This document shows, piece by piece, positions 34,601 through 43,997 of a stretch of 64,000 nt of DNA. Numbering within the stretch: the stretch's first letter is position 1; each line of letters opens with the position of its first letter. Position numbers and translations under genes: made by a program. The stretch covers positions 62,001-126,000 of the forward strand of contig NZ_JARNTW010000012.1 of assembly GCF_029433105.1 (NCBI RefSeq), given 5' to 3'. This stretch comes from Runella sp. MFBS21 (GTDB lineage Bacteria; Bacteroidota; Bacteroidia; Cytophagales; Spirosomataceae). Below the pieces are notes generated by a model. That model saw only the letters and a list, made by a program, of their open reading frames with translations, had not been told where the DNA came from and made no database searches.

Positions 34601-36931
34601 TTATGAGGGCAAAACGTCTTTACCTTGACGTTTCGCAATCGACAATAGCAACGCTGGTAATAAGATGAGATTGGTACACATTGCCACCAACAGCGTAATA
34701 GAAACCATCACTCCCATCGCTGCAGTGCCCCCAAAACTTGAAGCGGCAAAAATCGCAAACCCACAAAAAAGAATAGCTGCTGTATAAATCATACTCAGTC
34801 CTGTCCCGAAAATCGATTGAGTAATCGCTTCGGAAGGAGTTCTCCCTTTTTGATATATTTCTTGTCGATAACGCGTCAAAAAATACACTGTACCATCAGA
34901 TGCAATACCGAAAGTAATACTAAATACAAGAATAGTAGTAGGCTTAAAGTAAATCCCAAAATAGCCCATAATCCCCGCTGTAAGAGCTAAAGGAATCAAG
35001 CAAGGCAACTTGGACAAAAGAATAATCGATACCGAGCGAAATAGCACCATTCCTACTAATGCAATGAGCACAATTGCAATCAACAAACTCTCATAAAGAT
35101 TCCCTAACAGGTAGTCGTTGCTTTTTAAAAACACAAGGCTATGGCCTGTCAGACTTACTTTATATTCGTTAGGGCTAAAAATTGAATCTACTTTAGGTCT
35201 GATTTCTTTGATAAGTTCTTTGATACGCTCCGACCCCACATCGGCCATTTGGAAACTCACGCGTGTGATGCTCCGGTCTTTGTTCAAAAAGGTATTCAAT
35301 TGCTGTGCTCCGCCCTGCTCACTTTTTACGTACTCGGTAAGTTTGGAAAGCTCCAACACCCCGGGCAGCACATAATATTTGCCACTCCCTCCTCGATACG
35401 CTTGGTACAAAAACCGTGAGGCTTCTACGGCCGAAATAGGCTTAGAAAACTCTTTGTAAGAAGCTAGTTCGTTTTGTAAAGCTTTGATTTTATAAAGTGT
35501 TTTGGCTTGATTTCCAAAAACACCATTGGGCTGTTTGGTATCAATCATGACCTCAAATGGCAAGACTCCATTGAAGTTTGATTCAAAAAAACGCAAATCA
35601 ACATAGATAGGATCATCTTTGGGTAAATCATCCACTACGTATCCTATAGCCTTGATTTTTGTCATACCATAAGCCGATATTGCAATCACTACGACCATTG
35701 CTATATAGATATAGCGCCGCCGATGATGTACCAAATAATCTACTTTTTGCAAGAATCCCATAGCCCATTTTCCTTCCAAATGACGCAAATGGCGCGGCTT
35801 AGGAACATCCATGTAATACAAAGTAATCGGCAACAAAACCAAACACAACACAAAAGTTATCATAACACAAATTGAAGCCACAATCCCAAACTCAACCAAA
35901 AGTGCACTGTTGGTAAAGTAAAACACCCCAAAGCCAATCGCCGTGGTGGCATTAGCTAAGAAAATAGAAAGCCCGACCTGTGCCACCATTTCACGAATGG
36001 CTTTAAGCTTATCGCCATGAGATTTTAGCTCGGCTTGATACCTATTCAATAAAAATACACAGTTGGGCACGCCAATCACTATCAACAGTGGAGGAATAAG
36101 TCCTGTCAAAGCGGTGATTTTATAACCAAAAAGCTGAAGTATCCCTACCGAAAATACGACTCCAATCAGTACTACACCGATAGAAACCATAGTAAGTCGA
36201 AACGACCTGAAAAATGCCCATAAAATAAAGCCTGTCACAAGCACCGCTAACCCCATAAACAACTGCATCTCGCCCGAGATTTTTTTCATAATCACGGTGC
36301 GGATATAGGGCATACCTGAGTAATGCAGCGAGGTATTGTGTTTTTCTTCAAACTCCTTTGCCATCTCCCTGATGTCTTGCACAATCGTAATACGGCGAGA
36401 AGAGTTTAGTTCTTTTTCGTTAAAAGTAATAACAATAAGCGTAGCGTTTGTCTTAGAATTAAGCACCAAGCCCTCATAAAAAGGTAAATCACCCACTTGC
36501 TTTTTGACCGAATCAGCCCCTGCTTGAGTTGTAGGTAAGCCCTTGAGCAGTGGGACAAAATCAAATCGACTCAAACTATCATTACGCACTACTTTATACA
36601 AATGACCAAGCGACATCACATTTTTAATCCCTTTGGTGTCTTTGATACGCTGCGCTAAGTTGATCCAATCCCGAAATTTATTGATTTCAAACATAGCTGG
36701 CTCTTCCCAACCAATCACCATCACACTGCCGTCTTCGCCAAAGAGCTTACGAAAAGCTTGATATTCTTTTTCGGTCGGGTCACTCGGCGGAAGGATGCGC
36801 GCCATTTGATAGGAAAGCTCTATTTTACTGCCCTCATAAGCCATAAAAGCAGTAGACAATACTACTATCGCAACTAGTATAAGTCGAAAACGAATAATAA
36901 AATCTGCAATTTTATGCCACATAAATACCAA
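34601..36931 (-). CDS. MMPL/RND-superfamily transporter
   Basis: A 776-aa inner-membrane protein with the duplicated RND plan: one helix, a large periplasmic loop (about 35-205), five helices with ALTGLIPPLLIVIGVPNCVF, then a second loop (420-600) and five more helices with FSITFGIASDGTVYFLTRYR. Half the size of AcrB-type pumps, as in MMPL and HpnN families that export lipids such as hopanoids or mycolates. No adaptor or outer-membrane partner is next to it. Start may be ATG 36931 or ATG 36922 (MWHKIADF). Confidence 0.88.
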   Translation of the reverse strand: MVFMWHKIADFIIRFRLILVAIVVLSTAFMAYEGSKIELSYQMARILPPSDPTEKEYQAFRKLFGEDGSVMVIGWEEPAMFEINKFRDWINLAQRIKDTKGIKNVMSLGHLYKVVRNDSLSRFDFVPLLKGLPTTQAGADSVKKQVGDLPFYEGLVLNSKTNATLIVITFNEKELNSSRRITIVQDIREMAKEFEEKHNTSLHYSGMPYIRTVIMKKISGEMQLFMGLAVLVTGFILWAFFRSFRLTMVSIGVVLIGVVFSVGILQLFGYKITALTGLIPPLLIVIGVPNCVFLLNRYQAELKSHGDKLKAIREMVAQVGLSIFLANATTAIGFGVFYFTNSALLVEFGIVASICVMITFVLCLVLLPITLYYMDVPKPRHLRHLEGKWAMGFLQKVDYLVHHRRRYIYIAMVVVIAISAYGMTKIKAIGYVVDDLPKDDPIYVDLRFFESNFNGVLPFEVMIDTKQPNGVFGNQAKTLYKIKALQNELASYKEFSKPISAVEASRFLYQAYRGGSGKYYVLPGVLELSKLTEYVKSEQGGAQQLNTFLNKDRSITRVSFQMADVGSERIKELIKEIRPKVDSIFSPNEYKVSLTGHSLVFLKSNDYLLGNLYESLLIAIVLIALVGMVLFRSVSIILLSKLPCLIPLALTAGIMGYFGIYFKPTTILVFSITFGIASDGTVYFLTRYRQEIYQKGRTPSEAITQSIFGTGLSMIYTAAILFCGFAIFAASSFGGTAAMGVMVSITLLVAMCTNLILLPALLLSIAKRQGKDVLPS

Positions 36932-37277
36932 TCCAGTTTTATGAAAGGTGCAAAGATAACTTACCTAGACTGATGATAAGCCCTTAATATTTCAATATGC
37001 TAAAAAAAGAACACCGCTACACCACCAATCTACTTGTTTTCAGACGATTATAAATAGAATAAAGTTTAATAAAAAAATGTAGCTACATTTTTTGTCATTC
37101 TAACTTCCTTTTTCTAGCCCTATTTTTACACCGTTCGATTTACTTTCAAGCCGTTTAGTAAAAACCACTTTCCTTCCCGACCATTAAATAAATATCATTG
37201 CAAAACAAACATCCAGTATTGATACCTTGTCTTACTATTACAATACTCTAATAATCAAACACTAACCCTCACTTTGT
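36932..37277. other. Intergenic, divergent, with promoter box and palindrome
   Basis: A 346-bp AT-rich region. TATCTTTG on the minus strand (36952-36959) is a probable -7 box of the MMPL gene. A perfect 22-bp palindrome lies at 37072-37093. On the plus strand, ttg-N22-taccttg near 37199-37233 is a possible promoter for the 57-aa ORF. No gene seen. Confidence 0.5.
37072..37093. promoter_or_regulatory. Perfect 22-bp palindrome, candidate operator
   Basis: Symmetric about a central agct: aaaaaatgtag joined to its exact complement, with no loop. It lies between divergent MMPL and small-ORF genes, not after a stop codon, so a dimeric regulator site is more likely than a terminator, though the T run makes the latter possible. 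Confidence 0.45.
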
Positions 37278-37451
37278 ATGCAATTTTTCTTTTTCAGAGT
37301 TTTTGTCTTTGCTCTCCTCAACTTCATTGCTTTTTGGGGACATTGGTGGGTTTTTAAAACCAATCACCCCTACTTAGCTTGGGGCACTGCCATAGCGCAT
37401 CTTATTGTTCTTATCTTTTTTCCATACTCTAAATACTTCCGTCCCAAATGA
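37278..37451 (+). CDS. 57-aa membrane microprotein coupled to the SPFH gene
   Basis: A small ORF (MQFFFFRVFVFALLNFIAFW...) with two hydrophobic helices (about 3-20 and 33-50) separated by a short WGHWWVFKTNHP loop, ending in basic KYFRPK. Its TGA overlaps the ATG of the next gene (ATGA, 37448-37451), a classical sign of translational coupling and of a real gene. No family recognised. Confidence 0.7.
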   Translation: MQFFFFRVFVFALLNFIAFWGHWWVFKTNHPYLAWGTAIAHLIVLIFFPYSKYFRPK

Positions 37452-38236
37452 AAAATACTCTTAAACTAATGATTTTGAGCGCTATGGCTCTTTCTGCTTG
37501 TAATCGCGTTCAGCCCAACTACGAAGGCGTACTCATGAAAAACTACGGTCGCGAAGGCCGAGGGGATTTCTCCGTAGTAACAGGTTCGCAAGGGCTACTC
37601 GGGCCCGGTACAGAACTCTATCAAGTCCCCATGTTTGAACAAAAAGCTGACCCTTCCGAAGTAGTCATTACGGCCAAAGATGCAGGTGTGTTTACGGTAG
37701 ACCCTTCCCTCACCTATCAGGCCATCAGAGGCAAAGGCGCTGATATTATTTTCAACTACAAACACGTAGGAATCGACGATGCCAATACCATCATGGACAA
37801 CATAGAATCGGCAGTCTTGAATGCTTTAGTCGTCAATGCCTACCGTGAGGAAGCTCGTAATTTTAGTACTGATAGTCTGATGAACAACCTCAATAACTTC
37901 GAACAATCGGTAGAAATGAGATTAAAAAAAGACTTTGAAAATAAATTCTTCACCCTCACCGCACTTACCAGTGGTCTCAAACCACCCGCCTCTATGGCAG
38001 AGGCTATCGAACGACGCAACAATGCCAAGCAACAAGCAGAACAAGTTAGAAACGAACTTGAAGTAGCACGTATGAACCTAGAAAAAGCCAAGATTGAAGC
38101 CGAAGCTAACCGCGTCAAAGCGAGTGGGTTAGAGCCAAGAGTATTACAAGAACAGTGGATTGAAGCTATTAGAACTACCCAAAATAAGGTCATCATTACA
38201 GACGGACGAACTCCCATTATTTTGGGTCAACAATAA
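37448..38236 (+). CDS. SPFH/prohibitin-family lipoprotein
   Basis: A 262-aa protein with lipobox LSAC (Cys18), so lipid-anchored outside the inner membrane, unusual for the SPFH class, which normally uses a transmembrane helix. It has an SPFH/band-7 domain (about 22-165: YEGVLMKNYG, LYQVPMFEQ, YKHVGIDDA), then a charged coiled coil (about 175-225: RRNNAKQQAEQVRNELEVAR), and a tail ending TDGRTPIILGQQ. Likely forms oligomeric rings or scaffolds at the envelope. Translationally coupled to the 57-aa membrane protein. Confidence 0.85.
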   Translation: MKNTLKLMILSAMALSACNRVQPNYEGVLMKNYGREGRGDFSVVTGSQGLLGPGTELYQVPMFEQKADPSEVVITAKDAGVFTVDPSLTYQAIRGKGADIIFNYKHVGIDDANTIMDNIESAVLNALVVNAYREEARNFSTDSLMNNLNNFEQSVEMRLKKDFENKFFTLTALTSGLKPPASMAEAIERRNNAKQQAEQVRNELEVARMNLEKAKIEAEANRVKASGLEPRVLQEQWIEAIRTTQNKVIITDGRTPIILGQQ

Positions 38237-39124
38237 TCAATTTAATGTATCTACTATTTCATCAAACAGGGTTTGGATTGGTTGAACATCCATTTTTTGT
38301 TCAATTACTTTTTGAATGTCTGGCGAAACATTTGAGAAAAAGTCAAGCCCTGTTTTTTGTTCTATTTCATCAATACTTACCCGATAGGTTGACCACTTTT
38401 GGGCACCAACGGCGTTGTTATTAGGCATCCATACGCCAATCACTCGCGTCAAGGTTTGTACGCGCTTTAGGTCATTGGAGCCAACAGGCAACACACAAAT
38501 TACTTTCCAAAGCGCGCTTGGTACCGTGATTTTGCCATTTCCAATGCTAGTTGCTACTCCGTTGTCACCTTCTCCGCCTACTCCCCAAGTACCTGCCACG
38601 ATGTAGAGTTCATTGCCCTCTTTCATGAGCGCACGGCAATATTCCTCCAACAATCGCCAACTTTGGCGGTTGTGTTGAGGCGCTTGCGGTACGATATTAG
38701 TCAACAAAAACGTACTTTTATTTTCTTCTACCGTACTATCGCGGTCGTCGCTAGGGCAAAGATGTCCACGGTCAAAACCGCTGTTGGTATAATCGGCATG
38801 ACGAGCTACGTACCAGCCTGTAGGCAGGGTATTGTCGGCGATAAACGACCCCGTGTAACGCTCAACTCCTCCTTTCCAAGCTTCTGACAAATGCCAAGCA
38901 CACCAGTTTGTCAAATTTAGGGTAGCATTATAGCTTACTACATAGGTTTGTTTTTCAAGCAGATAGTTTATCGAATTAGCCGGATTGGTGGTAGCATTAC
39001 TAGGATTGCCAAGGGCAAGATGTGCATCGCGGGTAGGTTTTTCATTCACCGGAATCACTTCTGACTCCGAACGGCAAGCTCCTAGCATTAGCCCCGTTAT
39101 GATTAATAAATAAAGCGTTTTCAT
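38237..39124 (-). CDS. DNA/RNA non-specific endonuclease, lipoprotein
   Basis: A 295-aa secreted NUC1/Serratia-type nuclease with lipobox LGAC (Cys17). The catalytic motif is [12 protein letters not shown] (His121), followed by the metal-ligand Asn region [18 protein letters not shown]. It would degrade extracellular or periplasmic DNA and RNA, for nutrition or defence. Its stop abuts the stop of the convergent SPFH gene with no gap. Confidence 0.92.
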   Translation of the reverse strand: MKTLYLLIITGLMLGACRSESEVIPVNEKPTRDAHLALGNPSNATTNPANSINYLLEKQTYVVSYNATLNLTNWCAWHLSEAWKGGVERYTGSFIADNTLPTGWYVARHADYTNSGFDRGHLCPSDDRDSTVEENKSTFLLTNIVPQAPQHNRQSWRLLEEYCRALMKEGNELYIVAGTWGVGGEGDNGVATSIGNGKITVPSALWKVICVLPVGSNDLKRVQTLTRVIGVWMPNNNAVGAQKWSTYRVSIDEIEQKTGLDFFSNVSPDIQKVIEQKMDVQPIQTLFDEIVDTLN

Positions 39125-39300
39125 GCGTTGTTTTTAAGAAGCCTCTTCTTTACAAAAAGCGCAAGAATGAGACTTAACTGGCCAACGAAATTACATGAAT
39201 ACTTTTATTTTAGTATAAAAAATATCCGTTTTTGTATTTATTAATAAACCATAAAGATAGTTTTTCCAGTTTTTAGTATATTTTCTACTAATCTTACTGC

Positions 39301-39329
39301 AAAAAAATACCCCTACCTTTCGGTAGGGG
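39301..39329 (-). terminator. Terminator of the RND efflux operon
   Basis: On the minus strand, CCCCTACC, loop GAAA, GGTAGGGG, then TATTTTTTT (39301-39309). A GNRA-type tetraloop with a U tract makes a strong intrinsic terminator 33 bases after the RND stop. Confidence 0.9.
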
Positions 39330-39362
39330 CTCTTCAAGAAACGGTATGGAAAACTAAAAAAA

Positions 39363-42300
39363 TTATTGATTTTCTTCAACTACTAGCTTTTGCGGAGCAG
39401 GCTCGTTTGAAGTATGTTTAAGGTTTCGCGAAAGGTAAGAGTATATCGCAGGAATAATATAAAGCGTAAGAACAGTTGAAAATAAAAGCCCTCCTACTAC
39501 CGCAATCCCCATAGAAACACGGCTTTCGGAACCCGCCCCTAAGGCAAGTGCGATAGGCAAAATTCCTAGAATAGTACAAAGACTCGTCATTACAATAGGT
39601 CGGAAACGCGCCGCCGATGCTTCTTTGGCAGCTTCGATTTTACTCAATCCCGCTTCTTTTCTTTGATTGGCAAATTCCACAATCAAAATCCCATTTTTGG
39701 TAACAAGTCCTACCAAAGTGATAATCCCGATTTGACTAAACACATTGAGAGTTTGACTAAAATCCCACAAAGACAAAAGCGCTCCGCACACCGCCAACGG
39801 CACCGTCAATAAGATAATGATAGGGTCAATAAAACTCTCAAATTGGGCCGCCAAAATCAGATATATTAAAACAAGCGCTAATCCAAAAGCAAACAGCAAA
39901 CTTGAAGAACTATCTTTGAATTCACGCGATTGACCATCCAATGCCGTAGTATAAGTATCGTCTAAGACTTCATTGGCGATTTTGTCCATTTCATTGATAG
40001 CTTGCCCCAGGGTCACTCCTTTGGCTAAACTTGCTGTAATCGTAGCCGCCGACGACCGATTGAAACGGAACAATTGTGGTGGAGAACTTTGTTCAGTTAA
40101 TTTGACAAAGTTATCGAGTTGAATAAGTTCGTTACGGTTACTTTTTACAAAAAGTGATTTCAAATCAATAACATCATTACGGTCTGAGCGATCGATTTGC
40201 CCAATGACTTGGTATTGTTTTCCATTCATTAAAAAATATCCAAACCTCCGTCCCGACAATCCCAATTGGAGCGTTTGTGCAATATCCTGAATCGAAACCC
40301 CTAAGTTTTGGGCTTTGTCACGGTCAATTTCAAGTCGAATTTCGGGCTTTGTAAACTTAAGGTTAACGTCTGTCCCCTGTAACATCGGACTCTCGCTTAC
40401 CCTTTTCATGAGCTCAGGAATGATGGCTCTCAATTTTTCATAACTAGTCGCTTGTACTACGTATTGAAGGGGGAAATTAGCTCCTCTCTGGCCCGTTTGG
40501 ATAGTAGGGTCTTGAATCACAAAAGAGCGCGCACCCGGTATTTTCTTTACTTTGGCTTGGATAGCCTCCGAAATTACCATCTGCGACCGCTGTCTCATTT
40601 CGGGTTCGGACAATACCACCCGCACAAAACCAGTATTGGTTGCATTGGTCGAAAATCCTGGGGCGGTGATGGTAATCAAAGCACTTTGCTCTTGAGGACT
40701 AATTTCGTCATCTACTACTTTGGCAAACTCTTGGAGGAATTGGTCCGTAAAATCAAATGTTGCTCCTTCTTGCAAAGTAATAGACACTCTCAAGCCTCGT
40801 CTATCTTCCATAGGTGCCAGCTCAGAAGGAATAGCGTCGTATTTGAATAAAGCATAAATGACTCCAATAAAGCCTACCATTAATACCCATGCTAACCAAC
40901 GTACCTTCATAAAACTGGCCAAAGAAGCTTCGTATGCTTCATTGAGCCACACAAAAAATGGTTCGGTCACTCGGTACAACCAAGGTTGTTTATGACGTGT
41001 CTTCAGAAGTTTCGAACTTAGCATGGGAGTCAACGTCAACGACACAAATGCCGAGATAATCACTGAACCCGCTACTACAATCCCAAACTCTCGGAAAAGC
41101 CGTCCCGTAACACCTTGTAAGAAGATAATGGGTAAAAACACTGCCGCCAAAGTAACGGTTGTAGAAATAATAGCAAAGTAAATTTCTTTTGACCCCGCCA
41201 CTGACGCCTCCCAAGGCGACATACCTTCTTCTATTTTGGTATAAATATTTTCTAGTACTACAATCGCGTCGTCCACTACCAGCCCAATCGAAAGCACTAT
41301 CCCCAGTAGCGTCAGTACATTGATTGAGAATCCCATAATGTACATTAAAAAGAAAGTACCTACGAGAGACACAGGAATGGCGGTCAATGGAATGAGCGTA
41401 CTACGCCAATCCCGCAAAAAAACAAAAATGATAAGCGCTACCAATACAAACGCCACAATGATGGTCTCTTCTACTTCTTCTATCGAGCGCCGAACCGAGC
41501 GCGTATAATCAAAGCCAATCGCAGGAACAATATCGGGAGGTAAGTCTTTTTTGATTTGGTCAAAACGCTTATATACTTCATCCACAATCGCGATTTGGTT
41601 TGCTCCCGGTTGAGGTACGATGGCCACTCCTACCATCGGAATACCATCGCGACGCATGAGAGTACGCTCGTTTTCTGGTGCCAATTCGGCTCGACCTACG
41701 TCAGCAAATTTCACGACCCTATCGGCATCCTCTTTCACTATCATATTGTTAAACTCTTCGGCCGTAGTAAGCCGCCCCAAGGTACGTACTGTCAGCTCAG
41801 TGGTGGCTCCTTCAATCGTACCCGATGGAAGTTCAATATTTTGACGAGTGAGGGCATTGAGGACATCAATCGCCGTAAGCCGATACGAAGCCAATTTCAG
41901 AGGATCTATCCACAGACGCATAGCGTAGCGCTTTTCTCCCCATACTTGAATGGAGCTTACGCCCGGAATCGTTTGCAAACGTTCTTTGAGTTGACGCTCC
42001 ACCACATCATTGAGGTCAAGCATCGAACGCTTCTCACTTTTTACATTCAAGAAAAAGATGGGGTTTGAGTCAGCATCAGCTTTGGAAACAATAGGGGGAT
42101 CTATATCGCGCGGAAGCAGGCCTAAAGAGCGAGATACGCGATCGCGAACGTCGTTGGCAGCTGTCTCCAAATCAATTCCTAAATCAAACTCTACGGTGAT
42201 GTTGCTTCGCCCGTCGCGGCTTGAAGAGGTCAGAGTTTTAATCCCCGAAATCCCGTTGATAGACTCTTCAAGCGGCTCCGTAATCTGCGACTCTATGATT

Positions 42301-42473
42301 TCGGCATTGGCACCGGTATAGCTCGTACTGACATTAATGACGGGTGGTTCGACGCTAGGATACTCCCTCACCCCCAAATATGAAAACCCAATCAAACCAA
42401 AAATAATGATAATTAACGACATCACTACCGCTAATACTGGCCGCTGAATACTGGTTGTTGATAACGAAGCCAT
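39363..42473 (-). CDS. RND multidrug/solute efflux permease (HAE1-type)
   Basis: A 1036-aa proton-driven inner-membrane pump with 12 helices and two large periplasmic loops. N-terminal FSYLGVREYPSVEPP and FDLGIDLETAANDVRDRV are typical of the HAE1 group. The TM4 proton-relay segment reads VLSIGLVVDDAIVVLENI (Asp-Asp) and the TM10-12 region has GLVTKNGILIVEFANQ and SMGIAVVGGL. Substrate range unknown. Second gene of an operon with the adaptor; no TolC-like gene is present. Confidence 0.93.
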   Translation of the reverse strand: MASLSTTSIQRPVLAVVMSLIIIIFGLIGFSYLGVREYPSVEPPVINVSTSYTGANAEIIESQITEPLEESINGISGIKTLTSSSRDGRSNITVEFDLGIDLETAANDVRDRVSRSLGLLPRDIDPPIVSKADADSNPIFFLNVKSEKRSMLDLNDVVERQLKERLQTIPGVSSIQVWGEKRYAMRLWIDPLKLASYRLTAIDVLNALTRQNIELPSGTIEGATTELTVRTLGRLTTAEEFNNMIVKEDADRVVKFADVGRAELAPENERTLMRRDGIPMVGVAIVPQPGANQIAIVDEVYKRFDQIKKDLPPDIVPAIGFDYTRSVRRSIEEVEETIIVAFVLVALIIFVFLRDWRSTLIPLTAIPVSLVGTFFLMYIMGFSINVLTLLGIVLSIGLVVDDAIVVLENIYTKIEEGMSPWEASVAGSKEIYFAIISTTVTLAAVFLPIIFLQGVTGRLFREFGIVVAGSVIISAFVSLTLTPMLSSKLLKTRHKQPWLYRVTEPFFVWLNEAYEASLASFMKVRWLAWVLMVGFIGVIYALFKYDAIPSELAPMEDRRGLRVSITLQEGATFDFTDQFLQEFAKVVDDEISPQEQSALITITAPGFSTNATNTGFVRVVLSEPEMRQRSQMVISEAIQAKVKKIPGARSFVIQDPTIQTGQRGANFPLQYVVQATSYEKLRAIIPELMKRVSESPMLQGTDVNLKFTKPEIRLEIDRDKAQNLGVSIQDIAQTLQLGLSGRRFGYFLMNGKQYQVIGQIDRSDRNDVIDLKSLFVKSNRNELIQLDNFVKLTEQSSPPQLFRFNRSSAATITASLAKGVTLGQAINEMDKIANEVLDDTYTTALDGQSREFKDSSSSLLFAFGLALVLIYLILAAQFESFIDPIIILLTVPLAVCGALLSLWDFSQTLNVFSQIGIITLVGLVTKNGILIVEFANQRKEAGLSKIEAAKEASAARFRPIVMTSLCTILGILPIALALGAGSESRVSMGIAVVGGLLFSTVLTLYIIPAIYSYLSRNLKHTSNEPAPQKLVVEENQ

Positions 42474-42535
42474 TCTTTTTGTTTAATTTGATTTTGGATT
42501 TAAAGAACGTACTAATTTGAATTCAAAAACTTACT

Positions 42536-43645
42536 TTAATTGGTACGCACTACATTCTTAATATCGACCTCTCCGCCGGGCTTCACTTGCAAGATACCCG
42601 ACGTTATCAAAGTATCTCCTACTGATAGCCCTTTAAAAATTTCTATGGTTTTGTCTCCTCGGGTTCCGATTTCGACTGGTACTGATTGCGCTTTGTTATC
42701 CTTGACCACAAACACGCTATGTCCTTTTAGATTGGGTATCACGGCCTCAGTAGGCACTACGATGGCATTGGGTTTAGAATTAAGAATAATTTCAATTCGC
42801 GCAAATGACCCTGCAAAGAGTCTACGGTTGTTGTTGGGACTAGTTGCTCTCAAAGTAAGCGTGCGTGTATTAGGGTCTATTTTAGGTTCAATGGCATATA
42901 CACGACCGCTAAATTTCTCACTTCCTCCTTCCGTCGTAAAGGTAATCGGCGTCCCTTTAGTTACATTAAGTGCATACTTTGCGGGTACCGAAAAATCTAT
43001 CTTGGCTGGATTAATATTGGTCAAAGTGGCGATTTTGGTAGTGCTATTAGGTGCTAAGTAACTCCCTTCACTCACATAGCGTAGTCCAATAGTACCGTCA
43101 AAAGGTGCTTTTATCACCGTTTTTTCAATTTGCGCTCTGAGGTTATCAATATCTGCGTTTAAGCTATTCAAGTTTGTCAAACTGATGTCATAGTCTCTTT
43201 GGCTGATAGCTTCCTTCTCCAAGAGTCTTTTTTGGCGTTCTTCATTTACCTCAGCAAGCTTCTTTTGATACTGTAACTTCTGTAATTGGGCCTGCAAATC
43301 AGCGTCATTGATACGTACCAAAACCGTCCCTTTTCTTACATAATCGCCTTCTTTAAAGTTGATAGCCGTCACACGTCCTGCTATTTCGCTTCGAATCTCC
43401 ACCTCTTCATTAGCGATAATTGTACCGGTTGATACAATTTTTTCTTCCAATCGTTGATTACCAACTACCATTATATTAATAGGAGCAGCACCTCCCTTGG
43501 AAGCTACTGACGCTGCCTGAGCGCCCTTATTTCCCTCGCTTTTTTCTTTCGATTCGGTATATTGTTTTAGTTTCGGGTAAAAAGCTAATCCAGTAATAAT
43601 TAGGATAACAAGAACTGTCAAAATCGACTTTATAGGCTTGCTCAT
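42536..43645 (-). CDS. RND efflux periplasmic adaptor (membrane fusion protein)
   Basis: A 369-aa adaptor linking the RND pump to an outer-membrane channel. It has an N-terminal membrane anchor (ILTVLVILIITGLAFY), the biotinyl-lipoyl halves around GTIIANEEVEIRSEIAGRV and VIKAPFDGTIGLRYVSEGSYL, a hairpin coiled coil (about 115-170), and a beta-barrel with FAGSFARIEIIL. Transcribed first, 62 bases upstream of the permease. Confidence 0.93.
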   Translation of the reverse strand: MSKPIKSILTVLVILIITGLAFYPKLKQYTESKEKSEGNKGAQAASVASKGGAAPINIMVVGNQRLEEKIVSTGTIIANEEVEIRSEIAGRVTAINFKEGDYVRKGTVLVRINDADLQAQLQKLQYQKKLAEVNEERQKRLLEKEAISQRDYDISLTNLNSLNADIDNLRAQIEKTVIKAPFDGTIGLRYVSEGSYLAPNSTTKIATLTNINPAKIDFSVPAKYALNVTKGTPITFTTEGGSEKFSGRVYAIEPKIDPNTRTLTLRATSPNNNRRLFAGSFARIEIILNSKPNAIVVPTEAVIPNLKGHSVFVVKDNKAQSVPVEIGTRGDKTIEIFKGLSVGDTLITSGILQVKPGGEVDIKNVVRTN

Positions 43646-43946
43646 TATGTTAGGTCATTGCATTTTTCTTGTAAAAAAGTACACATTCCCTAAAATTAAA
43701 AGAATTGCTTTTGTGACTTAAAGCAATCCCGCTGTATGGCTAGTTGATGCTTACTTAATTTACATAGCTATTTAATTAAAATATGATTATTAAGATTTTA
43801 CTAACGACGAATTTTTGGTTTTTGTCGTCGTAGCAAACAAAAAAAGCGACACTCGTTATAAGCTTCATCTTTTATTAAAGTCCATCAGAAAATCAATTTT
43901 GGAGTGCTGAGACCTTTCAACCAATCAAAGTATTTCTTTAAAAAAA
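43646..43946. other. Intergenic upstream of RND operon, no gene seen
   Basis: About 300 bp of AT-rich sequence upstream of the adaptor gene. Contains a minor inverted repeat (acgacg at 43804-43809 / cgtcgt at 43826-43831). No regulator gene or clear TAnnTTTG box was identified. Confidence 0.45.
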
Positions 43947-43976
43947 ACGAGCTGTCTCTCATGAGAGACAGCTCGT
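43947..43976 (-). terminator. Terminator of SusC/SusD pair 1 (30-bp perfect palindrome)
   Basis: Perfect palindrome whose half is acgagctgtctctca, centred on 43961/43962. On the minus strand it is followed by a run of seven T. It ends the SusC1-SusD1 transcript 21 bases past the stop. Confidence 0.85.
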
Positions 43977-43997
43977 CAAAAAAAGACAATTTAAAAA

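Noticed and set aside
41556-42068. 170-aa plus-strand ORF opposite the RND permease
   Set aside because: Entirely within a highly conserved gene on the other strand, no recognisable domain.
43941-43976. 30-bp palindrome as an operator for the RND operon
   Set aside because: It lies 21 bases after the SusD1 stop with a T run on the transcribed strand, which fits a terminator better.
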